Positions 43,163 to 54,778 are shown, counted from the first letter of the stretch. The stretch is DNA of 64,000 nt from Agapetus fuscipes (GCA_951799405.1 OX637332.1:9181001-9245000), one strand, 5' to 3'. Made by a program: numbers and translations. The notes: generated by a model from the sequence alone, not told the origin.

Positions 43163-43818
43163 GAAAAATGTTCGTTCTAGTATTGACTCGGAATACCGAA
43201 GTAAATCCACATTTTTGATACGCCACTTGGCATAAGAAACAGCTGTCAATTTTTCTCAAGCGTGACGTTTTAATACGTCAAAAGTTTCTGTGATTTTCGG
43301 GGTGTTTGATGCTGATTTCATAATGCCTTGCCCTTTCAGCTGAGTCACTGCATTTGAGGGTTCTCAACCCTTCCCCGTGGAGATCTTATCAATAATGAGG
43401 CTAGCCAGTGTGAGAGAGAGTCAATCATCCCCTCCGAGCGTTGATTAAATTATTCAGAGTATCTGATATTTTTATTGGATACGCCTTGAAGAGATTATTC
43501 GATCCGTATTGATTGAAAATTTAACATTTTTGTGAACATTTTTTACTTTATATTTTTCGAGAATAGGTTATACATTTTTCAAAACAGCCTTTTACTTAAA
43601 GGGTGTGGATCTTAGAGAAATAGGAGTGGCATTTGAAATGAGACCAAAAAAAAAAATCTTAAATCCAAGCAAAAGGGCTACAAAAATTGATAGAATAAAA
43701 ATAAACAAATAATTATTGGAAGGCCGAATCAATTATATTAAACTTTGTAAAAATTTAACCACAAAAAAGGATGCATTTTCAGTTACCAAGATTTTCAAAC
43801 CGTACCAACTTACCGGTC
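43163..43818. other. Unique DNA
   Basis: 43300-43450 is GC-richer (CAATCATCCCCTCCGAGCG). No gene seen. Confidence 0.35.
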
Positions 43819-44117
43819 GACCGATCCGTGGTCTAGTGTTTAGCGCTTCCGACTTGTAAAGAGAGGGTTGTGTTCTTATGGATGCTAATCCCGGTGGAAT
43901 AAAAAAAAAAATACTATTAATATTTTCAAATATACTCTTCGCTGGGTTGAACAATTTGTATACGTTTGCCAAAGACCGATCACCAAAGGTACGTCCAGCT
44001 TTACAGCAATCGGGTCTTGTTTGAGCATTGGCGCTCTCTATAGTGACAATCAAGCTTGCAGAGAGCTCTTAAGCTTAGCTTTCAAAAAAATACTAATCCT
44101 AATAGTATTATTATTAT
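43819..44117 (+). mobile_element. SINE-B copy
   Basis: GACCGATCCGTGGTCTAGTG (A box), GGATGCTAATCCCGGTGG (decayed B box), CTTCGCTGGGTTGAACAATT, AAAGACCGATCACCAAAGG and a (ATT)n tail ending near 44117. Confidence 0.85.
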
Positions 44118-44734
44118 CTTCTCAGTATGCAACTCAGGTTATACAAATGTTGAAGATATAGTAGACATGGCCGCTCACTTCATAACTTGAGCAGTGAAGT
44201 AACGCATAATTGACTGTCTACTTGACTTGCTCTGTTACTAGACAGAAAGGGAGGGAGCTCACCCTGCATACTGTATACTAGTACGTGTAAAATAGCTTCA
44301 TTCTATCACGTCATCTTTGCCATTCAATTCAATCCAGAAAGTTGATTAGAAACTGTTTTATCCAAAGGATGAAGTTTGAACTAGATTAATAATTTAATGT
44401 TGCTTTATTTTTGCAAGTTTTTTAATCAAACATTTAAAGAGTTGAATAGTTTAACTTTTCGGCACTTTAGTGCTAGTTTTTCTTATCTCACATGAAGTAG
44501 CAGCAGAATAAAGTGGTCTTACATCGTATGCGTTGACATTTTTTATGTTATTATACCAGCATGTGTATTGTGTAAGCTTGAACGTTCACATGCTTTCCTG
44601 TGCAAGTAAAGTGTCTTATTTCAGAAACTCCTCTTTCAAATTTAGTACCTTTGTGACTTGGATTGTAGAATATAAAATAAAAGTCCACAAAATAACATTT
44701 TTCAAAAATAAAGTTTTTAAAACAAATAACGCTA
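44118..44734. other. Unique DNA
   Basis: 44150-44290 is GC-balanced and non-repetitive. A 96-codon frame at 44533-44823 runs into the SINE-A tail and has no domain. Confidence 0.35.
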
Positions 44735-45027
44735 GTAAGCTACACATGCAATATAATTTCTTGCCGCGTTTTCCCCGAAAGGGTCGCATGTCACGAGTGA
44801 AACTTTTTTACTTTTACTGGTAAGATAGCCGGCCTTATACAAACCACTTCAGGTCTGGTACTCATTTCTTGTGAAGGCTGAATAAACCTTGCCGGTATTT
44901 ATTATGCATTTGAAATAAACACAGAAACGGGCTATCATTTCTGCCATCTTCGGTGATATTCGAACGCGGGCTCTCGGGATGGAATGCAAGCACTCTACCA
45001 AGTACCAACTGAGCCATCGACCGGACA
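44735..45027 (-). mobile_element. SINE-A copy
   Basis: TTTCTTGCCGCGTTTTCCCC, TTCTTGTGAAGGCTGAATAA, CCTTGCCGGT and the tRNA head GTCCGGTCGATGGCTCAGTT in reverse, with B box GCGTTCGAATATC. A short deletion removes the GAGGGTTTCCCAGC block. Confidence 0.87.
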
Positions 45028-45581
45028 TGATTATAAATAAGAACAAATCGTGAAAAATTCAGCCCCAATACTGTTTTCAGGTTTGAAATTGGGTAAAATT
45101 ATTGATTCAAAATTCGTACAAAAGTCTATGGATAAACAGCCTAATGGAGACCCTAAAGAAAGTTAAGAGGGCGCATTATTCAAGAAATCTGGAGTGTTTT
45201 TAAAGAAGCGAGAGAGAGGAGCATTATGAATAATTTCCGTGGAAATTCTGACGTAGGCCTTTCAATCAATCAACATGGCCGAAAACAAACCGCGAAAGTT
45301 TTGTGGTTAAACTGAATTATCAAATTTCTGCACAGCTTCAACTTTTTCCATCTGTAAGCGGTTAATTATTGAATTTATTCGAAGGGTGGTTCTTTTGTTT
45401 GGCTATTGTACCTATTCGAGTTTATTCATTAGATGGGTTGAAACCAAATTCAAAATAACATTACTTTTCAAAGAGCAAATCTGGATTTATTCATGTGGAT
45501 TTAGTCTTTCTTATAATTAATCTGTTGTAAATATTTTTCTATTTTTTTTACAGTATTACAAAATTACAAAAAAAAATTTAG
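45028..45581. other. Unique DNA
   Basis: Nothing recognised; 45235-45300 is GC-richer. Confidence 0.35.
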
Positions 45582-45659
45582 CCTCTGATGATGGAAGAAT
45601 AAAATCCGATAGCGCTTAGGCAATGTTACTAAAAAAAAACTGAAAATAAAATCATGTGT
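45582..45659 (+). repeat. Small repeat family D, copy 2
   Basis: TTTAGCCTCTGATGATGGAA, AATCCGATAGCGCTTAGGCA and AACTGAAAATAAAATCA. Abuts a SINE-A fragment. Confidence 0.65.
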
Positions 45660-45817
45660 TTCAGTCAAGGCTGAGTTTACCTTGCCGGTATTTTATTTTC
45701 GTTTGAAATAAACACCGATACGGGAAATAATTTTTGTCATCCTCGGTGGGATAAAAACCGTGCATTTGACATGGAATGCAAGCTCTATAGGTACCAACCG
45801 AGCTATCGAACGGACTT
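45660..45817 (-). mobile_element. SINE-A 5' half
   Basis: AAGGCTGAGTTTACCTTGCC to the tRNA head GTCCGTTCGATAGCTCGGTT in reverse. The 3' half is missing. Confidence 0.8.
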
Positions 45818-45933
45818 ACTTGAGCAGGTAAAATTTCTGATAACATATTCATTTCTAACTACTGCAATTTTTTTCATGATTTCAATTTGTTGAAATTCAT
45901 TATCGATAATTATTTAAATGGCAATATTCAAAG

Positions 45934-46125
45934 TTAGGACGTAGCCAGGTCTCTCGACGTCTTCCTGGTTAATAGCGTCCCCCTGGTGTCCCTGCAGCTA
46001 ATATTCTTATCTGATTTCCCTTTGTGGAGAGCTGACCGGCCACCGAGGGGCATTAAGTCTATCTCCTCAACTAGCTTTCTCTCTACGTAATATTCAATAT
46101 ACTCCGACAGAGGTTTCAGTGTCAA
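45934..46125 (-). other. Open frame of 63 codons, origin unclear
   Basis: The frame (EEIDLMPLGGRSALHKGKSD within it) lies in a GC-balanced patch ending where a 147 bp duplication begins. It looks more like coding sequence than most frames here and might come from a transposon, but I recognise no domain. Confidence 0.2.
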
Positions 46126-46388
46126 ATAATCAATACATCACTGAAACATTCACTGTGCTGTAAATTTGACTTTGTCGTCTGTCCTTTAAGACTCTCTATA
46201 TATACATTCAAATCTATTATTTTAATATAGAACACCGTTGGTTTCTTTTTCTGACTGAGGTTTCAGTGTGAAATAATCAATACAACGCCGAAACATTCAC
46301 TTTTCTGTAAATTTTACATTGTCGTTTTTCCTGTTAGACATTCTTTACATTCAAATCTATTATTTTTTTAACTAGAACACCGTTGATT
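46111..46388 (+). repeat. 147 bp tandem duplication
   Basis: AGGTTTCAGTGTSAAATAAT starts at 46111 and 46258. Both units continue through GAAACATTCAC, CATTCAAATCTATTATT and AGAACACCGTTG. Divergence is moderate. Confidence 0.8.
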
Positions 46389-46411
46389 TATTTTTAAAAC
46401 GGTCCCTTTAA

Positions 46412-46525
46412 GATTGGTATGAGACTGACCACATGCACTGTTAAAATGTCTCACTTCACCCTGTTTTAGAGAAGGGCGACAAGTGTTGCAGCCCGCAGAG
46501 TTTACATTCATTTGAGATTCGTTTT
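46412..46525 (+). repeat. Diverged LINE 3' tail, first half
   Basis: TTGGTATGAGACTGACCACA, CCTGTTTTAGAGAAGGGCGA and TTCATTTGAGATTCG. Confidence 0.65.
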
Positions 46526-47450
46526 TGTTTTTAACTTTGTGAATAAGGCCAAATATTTTTACACTGTTTTTACATGCTTGTTTTTTAGACACGTTGAATG
46601 TGGCATAGTCTCATAACAAATTATTTATTGAAGCAGAAGAAAAATATCCCAAATCTAGCGTCATGAATCGATCAAGTTAAGACAAGTAAAGGCAGGTTGG
46701 TAAATTTCGTGCAGAAGGAACTAGAGAGTATATGCTTTAGCCTCAACAAAGTTCATGACCCTATACGATGTAGTACACGACTTAGATTTGACCGGATTTT
46801 TTTTTTTTGTATTTTAGGCTTTTGGCTTAGTCAGATGCGATAACCAGTGGACCATTGAATGAAGGCGTAGATTTTTTCTATCTATAAATCAGACATCTGT
46901 TCGCTATATGTCTGTTTTCCAGTCACGCTCCAACCATCACGGTGTGAACGAAATCTTTTGGAATATGACTCTGGGACTGACTTCATAAATCTTAAAAAAT
47001 ACTTTTATTTTTTATATTTTTTATTGCAGCGCATCTGAAATCTGGCCTAGACGGATTACAGTTTTTTATCACATACAAATTAGTTGACTTGATTACATTA
47101 AAATAAAAATGATTCATTTAAGCTTCTGGGAGTTTCAAAAATACAAAAACCCAATTCTACATCTAAAATATTGTGCGCATATAAGTACACGATTTTATAT
47201 TATGTAAATTACTCCTTGTTTTCCTTTTAATGTAATAAAAAAAATATATTACTTACATTTGTTTTTTTTAAGTATCATCCACGCATTCATTTCCCCTTGG
47301 ACATTTTTCCGTTCAATGATAGTCAATTTTTGTACATTTTGTTCATTCATATTCACTCAGGTTTATACCTACGGCCTTGCTTCATCACAATACTTATAAT
47401 TTACCAAACGCTTCTTTTTCTAACTCGTCTTCTTTTTATTCCCTTTCACA
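46526..47450. other. Unique DNA
   Basis: T-rich runs; nothing recognised. Confidence 0.35.
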
Positions 47451-47700
47451 TTCCTTGACTTATAGGTTGGTATGAGGCTGACCACCCATACTGTAAAAAA
47501 AGGTTCACTTTGCAAATGTCACCCCTGTGTCAGGGAAGGTCGGCAAAAGTTGTAGGGGCTATGCTCATTTGAGGTTTGGATTTTATTTGTATGCACACAT
47601 TCAGCATTTTTAAGCGCAAACTACACGTGCCTATTAGTAGGCATGCATTTTATATGAGCTTCAAATGTTAATATATCTTTGCAACTTAGATTATAGATTT
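47451..47700 (+). repeat. LINE 3' tail, nearly full
   Basis: ATTCCTTGACTTATAGGTTG to GCAACTTAGATTATAGATTT. The tail is TTATAGATT rather than a long ATTAG run. Confidence 0.85.
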
Positions 47701-48288
47701 TAAATAGACAATACCTCTTATCCATATTTTACTTGAAAGGTTAAAAAATGTGTATACATACATCTATTTTCCAACATCGATAGTAATATATGTCCTTTGT
47801 ATGTTGTACCGATATATTCTCGTATAATAAGGCCCTTTTACAGGAAACCCCTCTTTCAGGTGCACAGACTGCATGGATTTTCCATTAAAAGGTTATCAAA
47901 AGGGTCTTAAATAACAGGATTTGCACAAATGATAATATTCTTTAGCAAAAATAATAAACATTGCTGAAATTATTACGCCGAGGTAGAGCGTAGCCTCAAA
48001 TATCGAATCTAAACATTCCAAAAAGTTGTTCAATGACCAAAACTTTACATACGTTTTATGATTTATTTTTATATGATTGAAGCAAAATTAAATTTCCTTT
48101 TCATCTTTTATCTGTGATTTCATATAACTTGAGCTTTTAAGCTGAAGTTTTCTATAATTGATTGTAAACTTATTGCTTTAATCACTTTTCTCAATGAAAA
48201 TTCTTTTCGTTTTGTTTTTAAGAAATGCGCATTCATGATGGTCTAAGCTTTGAGTCACAGATTTTGGTGGTGACGTTTCGTAATGTAG
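47701..48288. other. Unique AT-rich DNA
   Basis: Nothing recognised. Confidence 0.35.
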
Positions 48289-48575
48289 TCACTCCAAGGG
48301 CGCTTGTGCAAATGATGACAGAAATTTGCTTGTCTTCAGTGCATTCCGGAACTTTCCATGATCCTCTAGCTCTCTCACATGATGTGGCAGATGGTTCCAG
48401 ACCAGAGGACCAGCAACTGCAAATGCATGCTCTCCAAACATTGTTTTAAACCTTTCTTATCGGTTCTTCAATCTTTGATTTGGCTCCAGTCTCAGCCGAG
48501 CGCATTGTTAGGCTTTTTTTGCCGAGGGTGACTGGTTTGATTAAATCAGCGAGATGTTTGAAGACATGTACATCA
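48289..48575 (-). pseudogene. LINE reverse-transcriptase C-terminus
   Basis: On the minus strand, one frame gives HLADLIKPVTLGKKSLTMRS followed by AETGAKSKIEEPIRK. After a frameshift near 48449 the next frame gives FKTMFGEHAFAVAGPLVWNH, LPHHVRELEDHGKFRNALKT and SKFLSSFAQ, ending at TGA 48289-48291. The pattern F-G-x-x-A-F-x-V-A-G-P-x-x-W-N-x-L-P followed by F-x-x-x-L-K-T is the well-known C-terminal signature of L2/CR1/RTE-like LINE proteins. The 74-codon plus-strand frame at 48225-48449 is its shadow. No recognisable 3' tail. Confidence 0.78.
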
Positions 48576-49984
48576 CAATATGTGGCAAATACACTTGCAA
48601 AATATTTTTTTCAGGAATCTGTACGAATATCAAAACAAACGAAAAGCGTGTGAGAGTAGAGGTTTCAGTATTTGATAATATTTCGTCGCAATATTAAAGA
48701 GGGGAGTCGGCTATTAAATTCCAGGCGTGCGCCCCTCAAATCGAACAATGCGTTTAGATTTCGCCAAGGTGCATGTGCTTATGACCAGGTCTCTATACAG
48801 CTAACAGGGTTTAAGTTTGATAATGTAATACCAAGTTGTACCGGTTTGTAGTAAATGATTCTGTAGTCAAAATATTTTTTGCCTTTTCCGTAGCTTAAAA
48901 AGGTAATTTATTTGAATACTTAAATATCAAAAATCTTTTATTTTTTTAATTTTGTCTTAGGAGGTCTAATAACGATTTGTTTTGTTTTTAAGAGTTTCTT
49001 ATGAGAAATTAATTTATAAGATGTTGACAGAATGAATTTTAAAATATTTTTTCATTTTATTTCACAAAGACAATACGCATACATTACATTTTATTTATTT
49101 AGAATTAAGTACAAATTTATGACACCTTGTTATCCCTTTACAGGTTAGAACCCTTTTTATTAAATAAATTTGTAAAACTGACAGAATCAGATATTTACAT
49201 TTTCAAATTTTATTTTTGATTAATACTTGTTACTTGTTACTAAAAAAATTAAAGCTTAGATTTTCCCGAAGAAACACAATTACATTTCTTGAAAGTTGAT
49301 CATTTTTAGACCAAACAAGAGAAATATCAAATAATCAACTTTTGTATTCAACACCTGCAATCTGCATTCATTTAATTCATTAATATTTTAAGTACGAATT
49401 CCATTTTGCTAATCATCTTATGTACTTTTATTATTATGTGCCTCGTACAAGCACAATGCATTTTAAAACCAACTTTATTGAAGAATCTTGGTATTCACTT
49501 CCTCACGGGGTTCGAATACCGGTATTATCCTGAAAGCCCCAAGTTATTTAAAGTAAAATACACTCGGTGCTAAGATTTTATCGCTGCATAAAAATATTAT
49601 TAATAACTTCTTTAAGCCTGGCATTTTTTCGCGAGCTTCGAAGTATTTATATTAAAATTTTAATGACAAAATATGCGGGTAAGTAATGCATTTTGTGCGG
49701 GGGGGGCTTATTTAATACCCACCGGAGTTATGATTTATGAAATGATTAGGGTGACAATGTCATGAAATCGATTTTCCTATTAAGAAACATAAATTTAATA
49801 ATATTTATGTTGTTTGTGGTGATTAAAATGGAATTTAAAAGCTTGATTTTCAAAAATAAATCTTTTCTTGAAATACATAGGTACTAATTATAGTTTCAAG
49901 AAAAAACTAATCAAGAGAAACTTTAAGCTTTTTACGTTATTTTTATTTCATCCATTAAATTATTGAATGCGTAATTCACTAATG
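48576..49984. other. Unique AT-rich DNA, no gene seen
   Basis: 48700-48840 is GC-balanced. A G8 run lies at 49699-49706. Nothing else recognised. Confidence 0.35.
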
Positions 49985-50185
49985 AGGTATGAGGCTGACC
50001 ACCCATTCTGCAATAGTTTGTTCATTTTTGTTATTTTTACATCTGTTTAAAGAAAAAACGTTAAAAACTACAATAATTCATTAAGATTTCAGTTCTTATT
50101 GTAATTCAAATTACACGTGTTTGATTGTTGACAATCAAAAAATTTGTGAATCTAAATAGGGAAATATTTTTGCAACTTAGATTAT
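49985..50185 (+). repeat. Diverged LINE 3' tail
   Basis: GAGGTATGAGGCTGACCACC, then weakly matching body and TTTTGCAACTTAGATTATGA. Confidence 0.65.
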
Positions 50186-50765
50186 GAATAAATTATAGGG
50201 CTTCAGTCGTCAGTTTTTACTTTATTTAATGCGTCTTATATCTTGCAATGCCTAGGATTATACAAAACACTATGTATAATGTTGTTCAACGCTAAAATAA
50301 GTGAAAAATATGATGAACAATTTCTAAATTAAAAATTTACCACGTTGCAATTGGTAACAGGTGAAAATTCCCTTTCAAAACAAAGCAACTTTCTCTCTAT
50401 TTCGACGTCGAAACTTCATAGCAGCCTTACGCTCCAGTGGCTGCAAAATTTATTGTCAGATTCGTCGTGTACCCGCCTGTTTGGTGCGGATGCTGGAGCA
50501 GCTTTGGTCCAGGAAATGACTGCAGATAGGCCAAAACGGACTTCCCGAAGGCGGTAATGCGCCCCTCTAAAAATAACCCCACGACCGCCACTGATAGCGA
50601 CTCTCCAGGTCGATACTTGTATATACTGTAACACCCATCGACTTAAAACATCTATGGACTAGTAACTATTTTAACGAAAATAGAGCCTTCATCCGTTTCA
50701 ACATACTAAATTGCAAATTGTCCTGCGTTAGAAAGAAAACAAAGATGTTCACATTCTGAATTCAT
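50186..50765. other. Unique DNA, GC-rich 50390-50640
   Basis: The GC-rich part has open frames on both strands (70 and 72 codons) and a TTCGACGTCGAA palindrome at 50400-50411. It could be conserved non-coding DNA or an unrecognised exon. There is no domain evidence for either strand. Confidence 0.3.
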
Positions 50766-50996
50766 TATAATCTAAGTTATATTACCATTTAAAATTCATA
50801 TTAAATGCATGCACTCAAACATACAAAGTATCGTGTAAGTTCGCGCTTACGAATGCCGAATGTGTACTTACCCGATAAAAACCCAATCTCAAATGAATAT
50901 GAGGCCTGTTACTTTTGCTGACCTTCCCGGAAACAAGGGTGACATTGACGAAGTTAACATTTTTTTACAGTGTAATGCCAAGCTATAAGTCGAGGA
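50766..50996 (-). repeat. LINE 3' tail
   Basis: TATAATCTAAGTTATATTAC to AGCTATAAGTCGAGGAA. The GGTGGTCAGCC block is deleted. Confidence 0.8.
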
Positions 50997-51447
50997 ATAC
51001 ACACTTACTTGCAAATCGTCCTGAGTTAGAAAGATAACAATAATGGTAAAAGTCTGATTTCAAAATGTGATTGACAGGTATGTCTCAAAGTTTGTTACCA
51101 TGCCGTAAGCTAGTTTCGTCTCCATAAATATTATAACTTAATGGTAATACTTCAAGTATAAAGATTACGCGTATTATATCAAATATGGTTAGAAACAAAA
51201 ACGATCACCAGAGTTGAGATTTACATTTTATTGGAAAACGCAATTGCTGAGTTTAGATTTCAGACGTTCTGGTACTTTATAGCCCGGGCTATATGGCTTA
51301 TGTACTTACGTATATAAGGTGGGTGAATTAACGTTGGAATACATTTTATCATTGAGTACGCTTATTGAATACTCATTTACAAAATGACAAAATTATATTG
51401 TTTTAAATGTAGAATTTCACGTTTATTTTAAGAATTAATGTTTTCTC

Positions 51448-51603
51448 GATAAGGTATGGATGGAACGAATACCTGAAATAGCGAATAAATGGTACACCCA
51501 GAATGATAATAAAAGAAGAGTTTGTGTGCAAAAGATTATAACTCTGAATGAAATGAGAAAAAGTATAGAAGGACAGAAAAAATAGCGTGTAATGTTGGCG
51601 GCA
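51448..51603 (+). pseudogene. LINE ORF2 C-terminus, decayed
   Basis: AAGGTATGGATGGAACGAAT (KVWMERI), NKRRVCVQKI and a degraded GGACAGAAAAAATAGCGTG-TAATGTTGGCGG end. The LINE 3' unit follows 118 bp downstream in the same orientation. Confidence 0.72.
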
Positions 51604-51720
51604 TTTAAATTTTCAATGTTCAACTTAATTAAAAATTATGCTTGCATATATTTTATTTATTTTGTCCCTTGATTGTTTGTTTTACATACTTACCTACTTA
51701 AATATGAAATTAAATATTTT

Positions 51721-51930
51721 TGTTCCTTCACTTAAAGGTTGGTATAAGGCTGACCAACCAGAGTCCAAAAATTGGTTCACTTTATCAGGATCACTCCTGT
51801 TTTAGGGAAAGGCAGCTAAATTATAGAGTCTATGTTTATTTGAGATTTGTTTTATTTTAATTTTAATACGTAAGTACACACGTAACATGCGTGAGCAAAA
51901 TTTACAACTGTATATCTTTAAACTTAAGTT
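51721..51930 (+). repeat. LINE 3' UTR linked to ORF2 remnant
   Basis: GTTCCTTCACTTAAAGGTTG to ATATCTTTAAACTTAAGTT. A short minus-strand tail fragment follows (51930-52008, ACACATGCCGCATGTGGGC). Confidence 0.75.
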
Positions 51931-52173
51931 AACGCTTACACATGCCGCATGTGGGCATAAAGCACAAAAACTCAATTAAAAATAAACCAAAGCGTAACCA
52001 CTCGTGCCATTATAATAATACAATTAGGGATTGCAATCCAGCAGCATTTTCAATCCAGCTGGAATTTTGCTGGACCAACACTATTCCAGCTGGATCCAGC
52101 GCAAATCCAGCAATTTATTGATTTTCGAAGAAATAAAACTGTTTTTTTTTTTTAATTAAACATTTTTACAAAA

Positions 52174-52305
52174 CTAGGGGCGTTGCCCCTGGCAGCTACG
52201 CAGCCCAATCCCTTAACATTTGGGGAATGTGGATATTGCGCATTGTTTCCTAGCGTTCAAATTCGTAGTAGGTACCTTTTAGAAAAAAATGTAAAATAAA
52301 ACATA
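52174..52305 (-). mobile_element. Helitron-like 3' end, second copy
   Basis: Reading the minus strand, TGCGCAATATCCACATTCCC, AAATGTTAAGGG and TGGGCTGCGTAGCTGCCAGG lead to the GGGGCAACGCCCCTAG terminus followed by T. It matches 7900-8019. Confidence 0.5.
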
Positions 52306-52473
52306 CAGTTTTTGTAGGAGAAAAAAAATTAGATTTCTTAGGCTTTGATAAAATAAATTTATAAAAAACCACCATTAAAAAGAAACACTGGGAATATCCC
52401 GCACTGTAAACGGTTATACATTTTTTAACAAAATTACAAATCACAATAATCAAAATTATAAAATAAACTCAAC

Positions 52474-52618
52474 GGGGCTATTCTTAGACATTGTAGTCGT
52501 CGGTTGAGCCCACGCTTTGACAAACTAATGGTGCCTGCGCTGGAACTTTCATCAGCACGGTCATTCTTACCCACCGATTTTTGTAATATTTGTATAAAGA
52601 CAAATCAGCTGTTCTTGA
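52474..52618 (+). repeat. Half copy of the 19.07 kb inverted-repeat element
   Basis: GGGGCTATTCTTAGACATTG, GCCCACGCTTTGACAAACTA and TTTGTATAAAGACAAATCAG. The inverted right half is absent. Confidence 0.7.
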
Positions 52619-52754
52619 CTTTTTATTAAAACAAAATTTATCTTTTTTTCTGGTAGTATTATTTCAAGAAACAAATGGTATTAATGGTGCTGTCTCGGAA
52701 ACCGGCTTCTTAATGAACTGCATACACTTTCTGCCTCTACACTTGTAATCCTCT

Positions 52755-53010
52755 AATCTAAATTTAAATCTAAGTTGCAAAGATATGTATCATTTGAGAT
52801 TATATTAAATGCATTCCCACAAGCAGACACGCATAATTTCGCGCTCACACATGCCGCATGTGGACCTACAATATAAAAACCCCAATCTCAAATGCACATA
52901 AGCCCTGCAACTCTTGCCGACCTTCCCTGAAACAGGGGGGACATTGGCAAAGTGAACCATTTTTTACAGTATGGGTGGTCAGCCGCATACCAACCTCTAA
53001 GTCAAGGAAT
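52755..53010 (-). mobile_element. LINE 3' tail inside the hAT element
   Basis: TAATCTAAATTTAAATCTAA to CCTCTAAGTCAAGGAATT. Well preserved, so younger than the hAT insertion. Confidence 0.85.
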
Positions 53011-53179
53011 TGATAATCGTAATCTAACGTTGATAATCGTTAATTAAAGGTAGGTTTTCACCTCTTACACCCTCACTTTCATAAACAGTCATTTCCTAAA
53101 AAAATGAAAGGCTACAAAGTGAATGCGTCATCAATTAATAAGTCATTTCCTTTTTTAATATCTTATCATAATCCTTCCA

Positions 53180-53524
53180 TCATCTTTGGTAGGTGATCTT
53201 TACAACTTTTCGCATTTTATTGAGAAGTTCACTGTATTGCAGAATCACTTCATGTTCAGCTGGTGTTTGTTCAATTACTACAACTGAGCCTTCATTGGTG
53301 TCCGTGTCTTCGTCATCATAATAGAGCGGCAACATCGTTCCCGCCGAGCTGTAAGAGCATCTAGCAAAGCGCCAATGCTGACAAGCCAAACTTTGCACCA
53401 TTATTTGGAAAGTTATTACTTGCGGATCCGCAGCGCTGGATCCAGCACCCGGTGCTGGATCCAGCAGGCCGAAAAATGCGCTGGATCCAGCTGGATTGCT
53501 GGATGAGGGATCCAGCAATTGCAA
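53180..53524 (-). pseudogene. hAT transposase remnant
   Basis: A minus-strand frame of 114 codons begins inside the terminal repeats (MQLLDPSSSNPAGSSAFF, probably not translated). It continues with LYYDDEDTDTNEG, then SELLNKMRKVVKITYQR before a stop. The acidic stretch followed by L-L-x-K-x-R-K-x-V-K resembles the region of hAT transposases ahead of the catalytic domain, where a K-V-R-K-I-V-K motif is common. The catalytic Asp/Glu residues and the C-terminal dimerisation domain are not present. The element is therefore non-autonomous. Confidence 0.55.
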
Positions 53525-53540
53525 TCCCTAAATACAATAT

Positions 53541-53865
53541 TAGGATGATGTATTTGGTGAGCGCTGTTTTTGTGTGTATCACACCTCAAGAGCCCTCTGC
53601 GAGCTTGGTCGTCGCTGTAGAAAGCGCCAATTCTCAAGCAAGACCCAGTTGTTGTAAGGTTGGATGGACCTTTCAGTGATCGGTCTTTGGTAAAGGTTTA
53701 TGAATTTTTCAACCCAGCGAAGAGCACATTTGGAAATTTAAAGGGTTTATCTTTTGTACTCCGCCGGGATCCGAATCCACAACCTTCCATTTTAAGAGTC
53801 CGAAGTGTTGCCACTGGACTACGGACCGGTCCAAGATGCCAACGTCACGCGGTGTACCTGAGCAG
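53541..53865 (-). mobile_element. SINE-B, full copy with 5' leader
   Basis: From the ATATTAGGATGATG tail through CACACCTCAAGAGCCCTCTG, GACCTTTCAGTGATCGGTC and CCGGGATCCGAATCCACAAC to the leader GATGCCAACGTCACGCGGTG. The hAT element inserted into or next to its tail. Confidence 0.9.
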
Positions 53866-54591
53866 TAACCCATCCAAGTACCATCCGCGCCCAATGTTGC
53901 TCAACTTCGGTGATCTATGGGAAACGGTGCTTTCAACATGGTAACGCCATTTTCTACATATTATATTCAAAAGTATTGCATTCATCAATGGAAAATTCTA
54001 ACTTAAATATTTTTATTTTTTAATGTGGATATGTATAATGAATGTATTCTCGCATGTTTATTTCAGTAAAAAATCCGCATTTTTTGTCGCCATAGGTTTG
54101 GTAAACTTTACAGATGCTCGCAAAAAAATGTTGAATATTTCCAGAGTAAAGAGCACTCCAGCAACAGCAAATGCCGTCTGCAACCTTTAAAGGGCGAACA
54201 AAACACAACACTTATTACAGTGAACGGTGCTGCAAGGAGTGAAAAACTGACTGCAAAAAAAATCAATACAAACAGACTCACATAAATACTAATTCGTAAA
54301 GATTGATTTTTATATTTTAAGAAACAAAATTCTAACTAAACAGTGTTTACACAATACACAAACCATAAAAATACAACTAATTCATAATGTTACTACTATT
54401 TTGTTGATGAGGTTCTTTATAGAATTAAAACGTTGATTCGATAAGTAAGATCTCTTCAGTATACTCTGCCTAGTCACGAAAAACGCAGGCGCTGTGAAAA
54501 ACATAGGTGCTGTAATTTACCAGAAGGTTCGGTTCTGCATGTTCTGGTTCGTTGTACGTAAAACCTCACGCACCTACCATTCAAAGATAAA
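53866..54591. other. Unique DNA
   Basis: A 63-codon Cys-rich minus-strand frame (54020-54211) has no recognisable domain. Nothing else seen. Confidence 0.3.
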
Positions 54592-54767
54592 CAGACATTT
54601 AAGATTCATATTTAATGCATGCCCACAAACACTCGTGATGCTTTTGTACTTACAAAATAAAAACCTAAATTTCAAATTAAAATAAGCCCAGCAACTCTCG
54701 CCAACAATCCCTGTAACAACAATGACATTGTAAAAGTGAACATTATTTCGACAGTATCCGTAATTAT
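54592..54767 (-). repeat. LINE 3' tail
   Basis: ACATTTAAGATTCATATTTA to GACAGTATCCGTAATTATTG. Confidence 0.75.
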
Positions 54768-54778
54768 TGGGTTATTAT

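Larger units (their letters stand above)
52025..53530 (-). mobile_element. hAT transposon with 8 bp target duplication
   Basis: The ends are TAGGGATTGCAATCCAGCAG at the left and its inverse (...CCAGCAATTGCAATCCCTA) at the right. AATACAAT flanks both sides exactly (52017-52024, 53531-53538). TAGGG-type ends and an 8 bp duplication are diagnostic of the hAT superfamily. Both subterminal regions are packed with CTGGATCCAGC-type words, probable transposase-binding repeats. Inside, in order, are a Helitron-like end, a half MITE and a LINE tail. A transposase remnant lies on the minus strand at the right. Confidence 0.92.

Noticed and set aside
48225..48449. 74-codon plus-strand frame
   Set aside because: Shadow of the LINE reverse-transcriptase remnant on the minus strand.
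53180..53330. Host gene encoding an acidic protein
   Set aside because: It lies within hAT ends, and the K-M-R-K-V-V-K block fits a transposase remnant better.
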